DNA of 64,000 bases from JAEKNW01 sp963677815 (GTDB taxonomy: Bacteria; Cloacimonadota; Cloacimonadia; Cloacimonadales; JAFGVF01), in contig OY782499.1 in NCBI GenBank assembly GCA_963677815.1, positions 2,604,001 through 2,668,000 of the forward strand, written 5' to 3'. The notes under the pieces were generated by a model. It searched no databases. It had not been told where the DNA came from and saw only the letters and a list, made by a program, of their open reading frames with translations. The translations under genes and the position numbers were made by a program. Of this stretch, positions 9,079 through 17,818 are shown piece after piece; position 1 is the stretch's first letter, and every line of letters starts with the position of its first letter.

Positions 9079-10785
9079 GTGGTACGTAAGATAGTTGATA
9101 ACTTGGTACTAGTCCTTGCTGGACAAGCAGGTCAGGGTATTCAATCAATTGAAACTATTTTGTCAAATCTTTTAAAGAGAAGTGGTTACAACTATTTCTC
9201 TACATCCGAGCTGATGTCCCGAGTTAGAGGAGGAATAAATTCAACTGAAATCCGAATATCATCAAGTTCAAAACCTGCTTTTGTTGACCATATTGATATT
9301 CTTATCCCCCTTCACAATGATGGAATAAAGCACTTAGAAAAGAGATTTTCCTCTGATACAATAGTTATTGGAGAGAAAGATAAAATAGACTATGATTCAA
9401 TTATAGATGTTCAGTTTACTCAGCTAGCTAAAGATATAGGAAGTGCAATCTTTTCTAATAGTGTTGCAGCTGGCTTTATTTGTGGACTTCTCAAAGTAGA
9501 ACTTGAGTCCTGTCAAAAATATATGTTAGAGTATTTTTCCAAGAAGAGCAAAGATATTCAAGAGAAAAACAAAGAAGCAATAACTAAAGGATATTCTTTA
9601 GCTCAGAGTTTTTCTTCACTTGATATTGACATTGAAAAATCTAACAATATCAAAGAGCATTTCATAATGGATGGTGCTACTGCTATCTCTCTTGGAGCTT
9701 TAGCTGGAGGCTGTAATTATGTATGTGGTTATCCTATGTCACCAGCAACAGGTGTTTTGCAGAACATGGCTTGTTATTCAGAAAATTATGATTTAATAGT
9801 TGAGCAAGTAGAAGATGAAGTTGGAGTAATCAATATGGCTCTTGGTGCTTGGTACGCCGGGGCTAGAGCAATGACAACAACCTCTGGTGGTGGTTTAGCC
9901 TTAATGAGTGAAGGCATTTCCTTATGTGGTATGATGGAATCACCTATGGTTATCCATTTAGCACAGAGACCAGGACCTGCAACTGGACTTGCTACTCGTA
10001 CTGAACAAGGGGATTTAAACCTAGTCTTATATTCAGGACATGGAGACTTTCCTAGAATAATCCTAGCTCCAGCATCTTTAGAAGACGGATTTATCTTAAC
10101 TCAGAATGCTTTCAATTTAGCAGAAAAATATCAAGTACCTGTTTTTATTCTAACAGATCAATACTTTATGAATAGCAAATATAATTGTCCTGCCTTTGCT
10201 ACTGATTCTCTTAAGATTGAAAGCCATATTATCGAAACATCAAAAGAATATCAAAGATATGCTTTTACCGAAAATGGTATCTCTCCGAGAGGTGTTCCAG
10301 GTTATGGACAAGGAAAAGTTTGCTCTGGCTCAAATGAGCATGACCAAAGTGGGCATATTACTGAAGATGCTGAGCTTAGAGTTAAGATGACTAAGAAAAG
10401 ATTAAATAAGCTAGAGCTTATCAAGGAAGATATTGTAAAACCTAAATTAATTGGTCCTGAAAACTACAAGTTTCTAATTGTAGCTTGGGGTTCAACCTTT
10501 AACATAATCAAAGAAGCTATTAATGATTTAGAAAGAGATGATATTAGCCTCTTACACTTCTCTTGGATTTATCCACTAGCCGAAAATCTAATTGATTATC
10601 TACAAACTGCTGACAAAGTTATTGTTATTGAAAACAATGTTACAGGTCATTTTGCTCAGTTGATTCAACTTTCTACTGATTTCAAAATTACTGACAAAAT
10701 CTTGAAATATAATGGGAGATGCTTCTCAGTAGAAGAAGTTAGCAAAGAGATTAAGGCAATAATTGATGGAGGAGAAAATGACTAA
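9079..10785 (+). CDS. 2-oxoacid:acceptor oxidoreductase, fused gamma-alpha subunit (KorA-like)
   Basis: 568 residues. Residues 1-185 are the gamma domain (VLAGQAGQGIQS, SRVRGGINSTEIR). From about 195 comes the alpha domain with GYPMSPATGVLQ (the YPITPST-like block), EDEVGVINMALGAWYAGARAM and TSGGGLALMSEG. These enzymes oxidatively decarboxylate a 2-oxoacid with CoA, reducing ferredoxin; with the beta subunit next door it forms the two-subunit type. In amino-acid fermenters they act on deaminated amino acids; the exact 2-oxoacid is unknown. The start is GTG at 9079 behind AGGAGG. The stop overlaps the beta start by 8 nt. Confidence 0.88.
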   Translation: MVRKIVDNLVLVLAGQAGQGIQSIETILSNLLKRSGYNYFSTSELMSRVRGGINSTEIRISSSSKPAFVDHIDILIPLHNDGIKHLEKRFSSDTIVIGEKDKIDYDSIIDVQFTQLAKDIGSAIFSNSVAAGFICGLLKVELESCQKYMLEYFSKKSKDIQEKNKEAITKGYSLAQSFSSLDIDIEKSNNIKEHFIMDGATAISLGALAGGCNYVCGYPMSPATGVLQNMACYSENYDLIVEQVEDEVGVINMALGAWYAGARAMTTTSGGGLALMSEGISLCGMMESPMVIHLAQRPGPATGLATRTEQGDLNLVLYSGHGDFPRIILAPASLEDGFILTQNAFNLAEKYQVPVFILTDQYFMNSKYNCPAFATDSLKIESHIIETSKEYQRYAFTENGISPRGVPGYGQGKVCSGSNEHDQSGHITEDAELRVKMTKKRLNKLELIKEDIVKPKLIGPENYKFLIVAWGSTFNIIKEAINDLERDDISLLHFSWIYPLAENLIDYLQTADKVIVIENNVTGHFAQLIQLSTDFKITDKILKYNGRCFSVEEVSKEIKAIIDGGEND

Positions 10786-11638
10786 TAAATTTGATTTTGA
10801 TAAGAAGATTGATTTTTCTTGGTGTCCAGGCTGTGGTAATTTCTCTATCCGGAATGAGCTAATTTCTGCCTTAGAAGAATTAGGACTTGATGAGAATAAA
10901 GTCACCTTAGTTTCAGGTATTGGCCAAGCTGCTAAAATGCCTGAATTTGTTAATACTTCTTTCTTCCACGGACTCCACGGTCGAGGATTACCTCCAGCTA
11001 CAGCAATAAAAGCTTGTAATCCAGAATTAACAGTTATAGCTTTTGGTGGCGATGGTGATATGTATGGTGAAGGTGGAAACCATTTTCTGCATATTACTAG
11101 AAAGAATCCGGATATCACTCTCTTTGTTAATGATAATATGATTTATGGGTTAACTAAGGGACAAGCCTCACCTACATCAGGTCTAGGAATGAAAACTCCT
11201 TTGCAAATTTTTGGTGTTAGCGATAAACCTCTGAATCCTTTAGCATTAGCCATATCTTTAGATGTTACCTTTGTCGCTAGAGCCTTCTCTGGACATATTG
11301 AACAAACAAAAGAAATTATGAAACAAGCTATCCAACATAAAGGTTTTGCCCTAGTTGATATCTTCCAACCCTGTGTATCATTTAATAAGATTAATACTTT
11401 TAAATGGTTCAATGACAATACATATTATCTACCTGATGATTTTGATAATTCTGATAGAGTTAAATCCTTTGAAAAAGCTCTTGAAGAAGGACCATATCCT
11501 TTAGGAGTTATTTATAAAAGTAATCACAGGAAAACTTTTGAAGATAATCTTAATGTGTATAAGAATAATAAACAAGCCTTGTATAAAAGGAAGACAGATC
11601 TAAATAAAATAATTGAAGATATTCATACTAGAATCTAA
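10778..11638 (+). CDS. 2-oxoacid:acceptor oxidoreductase, beta subunit (KorB-like)
   Basis: 286 residues. It binds TPP and one [4Fe-4S] cluster. Seen: WCPGCGN (C16, C19), GRGLPPATAIKACNP, the TPP/Mg motif GGDGDMYGEGGNH (GDGD 91-94) with NDNMIYGLTKGQASPTS, and the later cysteine in FQPCVSF. The block usually written GIGC reads SGIGQAAKMP, so the third cluster cysteine is replaced by Gln. A TTG at 10763 would add five residues, but ATG 10778 is preferred because GGAGGAG lies directly before it, inside korA's end. No ferredoxin subunit follows; a palindromic repeat does. Confidence 0.88.
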   Translation: MTNKFDFDKKIDFSWCPGCGNFSIRNELISALEELGLDENKVTLVSGIGQAAKMPEFVNTSFFHGLHGRGLPPATAIKACNPELTVIAFGGDGDMYGEGGNHFLHITRKNPDITLFVNDNMIYGLTKGQASPTSGLGMKTPLQIFGVSDKPLNPLALAISLDVTFVARAFSGHIEQTKEIMKQAIQHKGFALVDIFQPCVSFNKINTFKWFNDNTYYLPDDFDNSDRVKSFEKALEEGPYPLGVIYKSNHRKTFEDNLNVYKNNKQALYKRKTDLNKIIEDIHTRI

Positions 11639-11644
11639 TAATCA

Positions 11645-11674
11645 TGTAGAGACGTATCGCAATACGTCTCTACA
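11645..11674. repeat. GTAGAGACG palindrome, copy 1
   Basis: Perfect 13-bp inverted repeat: TGTAGAGACGTAT, loop CGCA, ATACGTCTCTACA. It lies between the convergent korB-like gene and the peptidase gene and could terminate either transcript. The same core recurs at 13716-13742 and 61756-61799. Confidence 0.75.
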
Positions 11675-11684
11675 TTAATTTTTC

Positions 11685-13652
11685 CTAATCTTTTACAGCA
11701 GTAACCTTGAAGAATACTGGATTAAAGGATAAGTCTTGGACTTGAATAGTGAGAAAATCTTCTGTAACAGATTGGTAAATTTCATATTCCTCTTCTGAAA
11801 CTTCTCCAGCTATATAAATTTGATAATAATCTGGAGTTAATGGATTGTTATCAGTATCCTGCGTAACTGCGTCCCAAGCCAGCATTATAGAGCCTTCAAG
11901 ATAAATTATCTCTAAATTTTCCACAGCTTTAGGTTGAGGGATATAGATATCTCCTGTAATATTGAGGACATAATTACCATTATTTGCAGAAAAACCTTCA
12001 ATACAGATAAAATAATCTGTGTTTGCTTCAAAGCTTATTCCTGTAAGTTGAGCATTTGTTCCATAGCCACCATCATCATTATAAAGAATTTGAGTTTGAT
12101 CAACATTATAAACTCTTAAGTAAGAATCATAATCTGAACCATTCAAACTAATAGTGACATTATTATAAGAATTTTGACTATTATATTTGTAGAAAACATC
12201 GTTAGCATTATTTCCAATATCATTAGCATAGTAATTAGTATTTCCTGATGCATTATATGGAATAGAATTTATTGCTATAGCCGAGTTAAAGCTATCTCCA
12301 GGTAAGAACACATTTAATTCATATTGTCCATTATTGCTTGAATACCCTTCAACACATATATAGTAGGTTGTATTAGCTAAGAAGTTGATATTAGTAAGCT
12401 CAGCTCTAGTTCCCTCACCTCCATCATCATCAGAGTAAATTTGGTTTTGAGAGCTATCAAATACTCGCAAGTAAGTATCATAAGCAGACCCATTAGTAGA
12501 AATAGTCACATTATTTACATTATCAGCAAAAACTACTTGGTAAAATACATCATTAGAATTATTTCCAATTGTATTAGTAAAATTATTAGTATTCTTTAAG
12601 TCTGAATATGGCAAGCTTGTTATGGATATAGGATTAGAAAAACTATCTCCAAGTACTTCCTCTTGTCCAGCTTGAAGATTTAATACTGTAACTGAATAGT
12701 GAGTCATTCCTTCATAACTTCCACCCCAAGTCATTGTATGAGTTGAATAATCCCAAGTATTTTTAATATAGATTGTTTGATTGGATGAATCATAACCAAA
12801 GCCTACCATAGTATGACCTGTTACATGAATCAATACAGGTCTATTAGCATCAATTTCAGCCATATATTGTGTGAAAGTAAAACCTAGGGTGTTACCCTCA
12901 AACCCGTATATCTTTTGATTATAAGCTACATTAACTTCATATCCTCTCGATTCCATAAACTGTTCAAAACCATAACCTCCATCTTTTTTAGGAGGAGAAT
13001 ACCCTTCACATTCTGAGAAGCTATACAAAGGAGCTCCATTATTATAAGTATAGAAATTAGTACTTCCATCACTATTACTCCAATATGATTGGTTAGTCCC
13101 CATGAAATCACCTGTACAATCTGCGTTTGCATGAGGTGTCCATCCATTAGTGATATAGGGGTCTTGATCATCTGAGCCATACTCAATCCAGTAATTATCA
13201 ACATGACCTCTGCTAGTTCTACCGTCTATACCTTGATGAGTTGCACTAAGAGGACATTCACCATCACCACCTTCACCACCTGATGAATCATTCCAAACAG
13301 AATTATCCAAGGGCATAATCCCCCCATTAGTAGCTCCAGTGTAAATATTAGGATAACCATTTCTATCATAATAAGCAGCAATCATAGCTGCTGAAGTTGC
13401 AGAACAACCATAAGACCAGTCATAGGCAGGTACATCATCAATAATTACTATTGACCTATTTGTTCTTAAAGAATTAATATCTATAGCTTCTTTTCTTACA
13501 TAATTTTCTGGTGGTCTTCCTCCAGGAATTCTAATACCAATAATTTCCAAACCTTTGGGATCTGTGAATCTATCAACAATATCAAGATTATTTATTGCCC
13601 ACATTGTTGAGCAAGTTAACAGTAACAAAAAAATGACAATCATCCTATTCAT
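11685..13652 (-). CDS. Secreted papain-like (C39-type) cysteine peptidase with two PPC domains and an FN3-like tail
   Basis: 655 residues. A signal peptide (about 1-20) is followed by a papain-fold domain: catalytic Cys83 (SYGCSATSAAMIAAYYD), His280 (HVTGHTMVGFGYD) and Asn298 (IYIKNTWD), as in Peptidase_C39_2-like proteins. Two pre-peptidase C-terminal (PPC) domains follow (about 336-452 and 453-570), each with a DTYLRVF/DSYLRVY core and DDDGG/NDDGG calcium-type loop. A short FN3-like domain ends in FFKVTAVKD. No NPFNP sorting domain is present, so how it is held at the surface is unclear. It lies 93 nt downstream of the cohesin/FN3 gene, behind a palindrome, and may belong to that operon. 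Confidence 0.75.
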   Translation of the reverse strand: MNRMIVIFLLLLTCSTMWAINNLDIVDRFTDPKGLEIIGIRIPGGRPPENYVRKEAIDINSLRTNRSIVIIDDVPAYDWSYGCSATSAAMIAAYYDRNGYPNIYTGATNGGIMPLDNSVWNDSSGGEGGDGECPLSATHQGIDGRTSRGHVDNYWIEYGSDDQDPYITNGWTPHANADCTGDFMGTNQSYWSNSDGSTNFYTYNNGAPLYSFSECEGYSPPKKDGGYGFEQFMESRGYEVNVAYNQKIYGFEGNTLGFTFTQYMAEIDANRPVLIHVTGHTMVGFGYDSSNQTIYIKNTWDYSTHTMTWGGSYEGMTHYSVTVLNLQAGQEEVLGDSFSNPISITSLPYSDLKNTNNFTNTIGNNSNDVFYQVVFADNVNNVTISTNGSAYDTYLRVFDSSQNQIYSDDDGGEGTRAELTNINFLANTTYYICVEGYSSNNGQYELNVFLPGDSFNSAIAINSIPYNASGNTNYYANDIGNNANDVFYKYNSQNSYNNVTISLNGSDYDSYLRVYNVDQTQILYNDDGGYGTNAQLTGISFEANTDYFICIEGFSANNGNYVLNITGDIYIPQPKAVENLEIIYLEGSIMLAWDAVTQDTDNNPLTPDYYQIYIAGEVSEEEYEIYQSVTEDFLTIQVQDLSFNPVFFKVTAVKD

Positions 13653-13715
13653 AAATACTCCTTTATAGTATCTACATTTTAGATGCTTGTCATTAATCTG
13701 TCAATTATTTTATAT

Positions 13716-13742
13716 GTAGAGACGTATTAATTACGCCTCTAC
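13716..13742. repeat. GTAGAGACG palindrome, copy 2
   Basis: GTAGAGACGTA and TACGCCTCTAC arms with one mismatch around a short AT loop, between two minus-strand exported-protein genes. Its core matches the copy at 11645-11674. Confidence 0.65.
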
Positions 13743-13745
13743 TAA

Positions 13746-16700
13746 TTAATCAGCGTAAGCTTGAACCTTAAAGAATATCTTAGGAAGAATATCACCTATA
13801 CCATAGAAAATATATTGATTATCATAAGTAGAATCATAATAATTAGAACCATCAAGTTCAAACTGTGGAACTTCTGAGACATAGATATCATAAATGACAT
13901 TTTCAATCGTGTTACCAGCTGTATCTTGAGTAACACTATCCCAGGAAAGAATTAAATCACCATTTTGGAAAGTAATTTGGATATTTTCGGGTCTATTAGG
14001 TTTTGCATCACTAGTAGTAGCAAATGTTACTTCTTCTGAGAAAGTTATATTCCCTGCAATATCAACAGCAGCAATCTTGAGGTAGTATTGTGAATTAGCT
14101 TGGAGGCCTGTAACATCAAAGATATTCAAGTCATTGCCAAGATTAGCTAAGACTGGATAATCAAGCCAGGAGATATAATCATCATCACTTCCTATAGGAG
14201 ATTGATTACCATAATAAATTCTATAGCCTAAGAAATTATTATCTGCAGAAGGAGACCAACCAATTTGAGCAGTTGAAGTAGTAACCAGGCCAACTAGAGC
14301 ACTTGTAATTTCTTGAGGAAAGATTGAATCAATATTTAATGTCCAGTCATCAGCAATACCTTGGCTACTAGCAGAGCCACTATAGGAATAACCATAGCCA
14401 TTAACATCTTTTGCTCTGAATTCAAAGGCTAGGTCTTCCCCATCTTCAAGATAGTTTGCCTGAACCATTATTTCAAGCACATAATCACCGTCATCATTCA
14501 TGCTTTGTTGATTATTTCTTGTGTTTCTTAGGTTCTCAGTAATTGCATCAATCCACTCTTCATCAGGATCATACAAGCCATTTCCATTTGCATCAATCCG
14601 GTATTGAACAGTAGAAGAATCTACCCCATAGGCATCACTTATTCTACACGACAATTCTACATGTCTGCTATTAAAGAAATAATCTGCTTGGTCTTGATTA
14701 GGAAGGATATCATAGATTAGTGGTTGCTGTGAAGCTAAAACATTAGTAACAATGTTAGAAAGCTCTGATTGATTTCCAGCTTTATCCATAACTACAATAG
14801 CAAACCAATACCTTTGGCCTGTTTCTAACTCTGGAATTATTACAGAGTTTGTTGAAGATATTCCCAGATTAGGCTCATTTTCCTGAGAATATAAATTATC
14901 TTGAAAATCTATATCTGGATTTATTGAATAATAGATTTGATAAGCCATGAAATCAGCTTCAGAATAAGCTTCCCATTGAAGGATAACTGAATCATCGGTT
15001 ACTTGGTTAGTGACAAGAGATTCTAGGTTATTAGGATTTTGACTATCAACATTGAAGCTAAAGTCATCTTCTATCCCCTCTTCAGCAAGAGAACCAGAAT
15101 AAGCATATAGTAGGTTTTGAGCATCACTGCATCTAACTTCTATATTATATGCAAGTCCATCGTTGGCAATTTCTAGAGGTATATCTATCTGGATTTGAGA
15201 ACTATTCTGGTAATTATCAAGAGAAGTCCAGTCTTCATTAGTGTCATATTGATTATTATTATTTGCATCAAGTCTATAGCTTATTGTCGATGCATCAATC
15301 ATTAAATCATCAGTAATAACTAAAGATATTATTGGATTTCTATTAGCAAACCAGTAATCTTCTTCTGTAGTGAAAGTTATCACTGGAGCTTGACTAGGTG
15401 TAGCTGAAATTATCTCAGACCAGTCAGACACATTGCCTGAAACATCAGAAGATCTAATAGCAAAGTAATATGTTTGATTTGAAGTGAGACCTGAAATATT
15501 TGTTGAAGATGTTTCTTGGGAAAACATCTCTTCATCATTAGTTCCATTCCAAAGAGAAATTTGATCATTCAGATTAGGAGTGTTCATGATAGAAATCTCA
15601 TATTGATTAAAGAAATTATTTTCAATAGAACTCCATTGCAAAGTAACTTGATTACTAGTCACTTCCAATAATGCTAAATTTGAGACAGAAGCTGGAGGAA
15701 GATAATTTCCTACAATACCTGATAACTGCAAATTATCTATTTTCCAGTAATTAGAAGCAAGAGTAGTAGAAGTATATTGCCATCTAAATCTTACATTTGA
15801 ATTATTTTCGACCTGAGGTAAATCCACTGTATATCGTCCAATGAAAGAATTAGTAAAACTCTCAATATTATAGTAAGTGAAGCCATTCAAACTATATTGT
15901 AGAACAGCAGTAACTCCTGTAGGAACATCCATTTCTTGATCAAAAGCAAGCTCAACTTCATAAATACCTGACAAATCGAAAGACTGTGAGTTTAATCTCT
16001 GGATTCTTGATATCCTAGGATTCAATACTCTCATTGAATAATCATCTGTAAAATAATTCACTGCTTGCCATGAACCACCAGTTTGATTCCAACCGCTAGG
16101 AAGACTTCCTGAATGATCAAAGTTCTCAGTAAAAAGAAAACCTGCCTGGACTCTTATTTCTAAGACCTGTGTTACAGATTCATTGAAATCATCTCTTGCT
16201 GTTACTGTGACTCGCTCTACACCGACCCATCCTTGATTAGGAGTAATGATAAATGAATCATTCTGATGCGAAATAGCTATATTATTATTTCCACTGAAAG
16301 AATAAGTTAAATCTGAATCTACATCAGTGAAATAATTGCTAATACCTTCAAGAATCTTACTTTCATTCATCAAAACTTGAACTTCTGTGAAAGAGTTAAC
16401 TATCTGAGGTTGGTCATTTATAGGATTAACTAATACTTCCAAATCTAGGAATATTGATGAATTCATACTTGTGTGGTCTGCTAAGACTTGACCATCTAAA
16501 TCAATTACTCCTTCTTCCCTAACTTGTAAAATCAGGCTTTCAGAACCAAACCAGTCTGGGTTCGGAGTTAAATTTAAGATTCCTGCATTAACTTGATAAC
16601 TGATGTTTAGATTATTTTGTATGGAATAAGATAGAAGATTATCTATATCAGAAAAATATTCTGATAAATCTAAGGAATACCCTTGATAATCTTCATCAAT

Positions 16701-17813
16701 TTCAACAATAGGAAGTTCTTGTAACTGGATTGTTTCATCATTAATGTTTTGAACTTGGATATTAATTTCTTGACTAGCCTCAAAACCATAGGTATCTGAA
16801 ATTAGCAGACTGACTGTCTGATTTCCAAACCAATTATCTTGAGAAGTGAATGAAACAAGACCATTCTCATAAGTAAGAAAAATCTTATCTTCTTGAGCTA
16901 ATGATACAAATAAGCTATCACCCTGATTCAAATCTCCATCAGAGACATAATCAAGTAAAGTATATGCTACATATACCTGGTCTTCATCAAAAATTAAATC
17001 TTCAAACTCGACATCAATTTGTGGAGCTTGAGGTGTATTCTCAATCTGCAGAGTCCATACTAAAGAAGAAGATAAATTATCTTCATTAGTAGCTGACAAA
17101 TTCATAATATAAGTGCCAGCTGAATAATAATCAGTTAGCCAACTAAAGTTAGCAAGTCCATCTCCACTATCTTGAAAACTAGCTCCAAGAGGGAGATTGT
17201 CTAATTCTATAGCTAGCTCTCTATCCAAAGGATCTAAAACTTGAATATTTATATTTAGATTATCACTTTCCACAAAAAGACTATCTGAAATTGCTTGTAT
17301 TTGTGGGCTAGGGGTTCCTAAATATACTCTACCATCATTGAAAGTTGCTGCTGGTTGACCTTCATTTAAAGCTCCAGCAGCAAAAATAATTTCAGATAAA
17401 TCATCTTCTTGACCAAGAGCAATCACTGATATTTTCAAGATTGTTCCATCATCTGTGAATGCTGATACCCCATAATGAGAAATTCTTAACTCATTATTTA
17501 CAACATTCCAAATTGGATTATTCCAATCTTCAGTTACTTCAGCTTTTGTAACATCAATAATGTTTATTACTTGAGGGTCAAAGGCTAACCTAAAATAGGC
17601 AGAATAAACTTCCTGATTAGATAAGCCAGTCACATCTAGATCTACTGTGAGAGTATCTGTAAGATTCATAGCAACTTTCGGTAAGGAAAGTTCTACAGAA
17701 GAATCTAAAGATTGCATCTCATATTTCTCCTGACTTTGTAAAGCATGACTCAGATTAGTCCAGAGTAAGATTAACAGAATCAGTTGAAATACTGATTTTT
17801 TTCGTGTCATCAT
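13746..17813 (-). CDS. Giant secreted cohesin/Ig-like/FN3 surface protein
   Basis: 1355 residues. Signal peptide (VFQLILLILLWTNLSHA), then a cohesin-like domain (about 35-165: LTDTLTVDLDVTGL, YSAYFRLAFDPQVINI). Several cadherin/Ig-like and tandem-95-type repeats follow (SLFVSLAQEDKIFLTYENG, DNWFGNQTVSL), then a jelly-roll/MAM-like carbohydrate-binding-type domain (FTENFDHSGSLPSGW) and at least three FN3 domains. It ends FFKVQAYAD, like the peptidase next door, without an NPFNP sorting domain. It starts 5 nt after the beta-helix/dockerin gene. ATG 17813 and ATG 17810 are both possible; AGGAG spacing favours 17810. It is probably a surface scaffold or adhesin; the ligand is unknown. Confidence 0.75.
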   Translation of the reverse strand: MMTRKKSVFQLILLILLWTNLSHALQSQEKYEMQSLDSSVELSLPKVAMNLTDTLTVDLDVTGLSNQEVYSAYFRLAFDPQVINIIDVTKAEVTEDWNNPIWNVVNNELRISHYGVSAFTDDGTILKISVIALGQEDDLSEIIFAAGALNEGQPAATFNDGRVYLGTPSPQIQAISDSLFVESDNLNINIQVLDPLDRELAIELDNLPLGASFQDSGDGLANFSWLTDYYSAGTYIMNLSATNEDNLSSSLVWTLQIENTPQAPQIDVEFEDLIFDEDQVYVAYTLLDYVSDGDLNQGDSLFVSLAQEDKIFLTYENGLVSFTSQDNWFGNQTVSLLISDTYGFEASQEINIQVQNINDETIQLQELPIVEIDEDYQGYSLDLSEYFSDIDNLLSYSIQNNLNISYQVNAGILNLTPNPDWFGSESLILQVREEGVIDLDGQVLADHTSMNSSIFLDLEVLVNPINDQPQIVNSFTEVQVLMNESKILEGISNYFTDVDSDLTYSFSGNNNIAISHQNDSFIITPNQGWVGVERVTVTARDDFNESVTQVLEIRVQAGFLFTENFDHSGSLPSGWNQTGGSWQAVNYFTDDYSMRVLNPRISRIQRLNSQSFDLSGIYEVELAFDQEMDVPTGVTAVLQYSLNGFTYYNIESFTNSFIGRYTVDLPQVENNSNVRFRWQYTSTTLASNYWKIDNLQLSGIVGNYLPPASVSNLALLEVTSNQVTLQWSSIENNFFNQYEISIMNTPNLNDQISLWNGTNDEEMFSQETSSTNISGLTSNQTYYFAIRSSDVSGNVSDWSEIISATPSQAPVITFTTEEDYWFANRNPIISLVITDDLMIDASTISYRLDANNNNQYDTNEDWTSLDNYQNSSQIQIDIPLEIANDGLAYNIEVRCSDAQNLLYAYSGSLAEEGIEDDFSFNVDSQNPNNLESLVTNQVTDDSVILQWEAYSEADFMAYQIYYSINPDIDFQDNLYSQENEPNLGISSTNSVIIPELETGQRYWFAIVVMDKAGNQSELSNIVTNVLASQQPLIYDILPNQDQADYFFNSRHVELSCRISDAYGVDSSTVQYRIDANGNGLYDPDEEWIDAITENLRNTRNNQQSMNDDGDYVLEIMVQANYLEDGEDLAFEFRAKDVNGYGYSYSGSASSQGIADDWTLNIDSIFPQEITSALVGLVTTSTAQIGWSPSADNNFLGYRIYYGNQSPIGSDDDYISWLDYPVLANLGNDLNIFDVTGLQANSQYYLKIAAVDIAGNITFSEEVTFATTSDAKPNRPENIQITFQNGDLILSWDSVTQDTAGNTIENVIYDIYVSEVPQFELDGSNYYDSTYDNQYIFYGIGDILPKIFFKVQAYAD

Positions 17814-17818
17814 AACTC

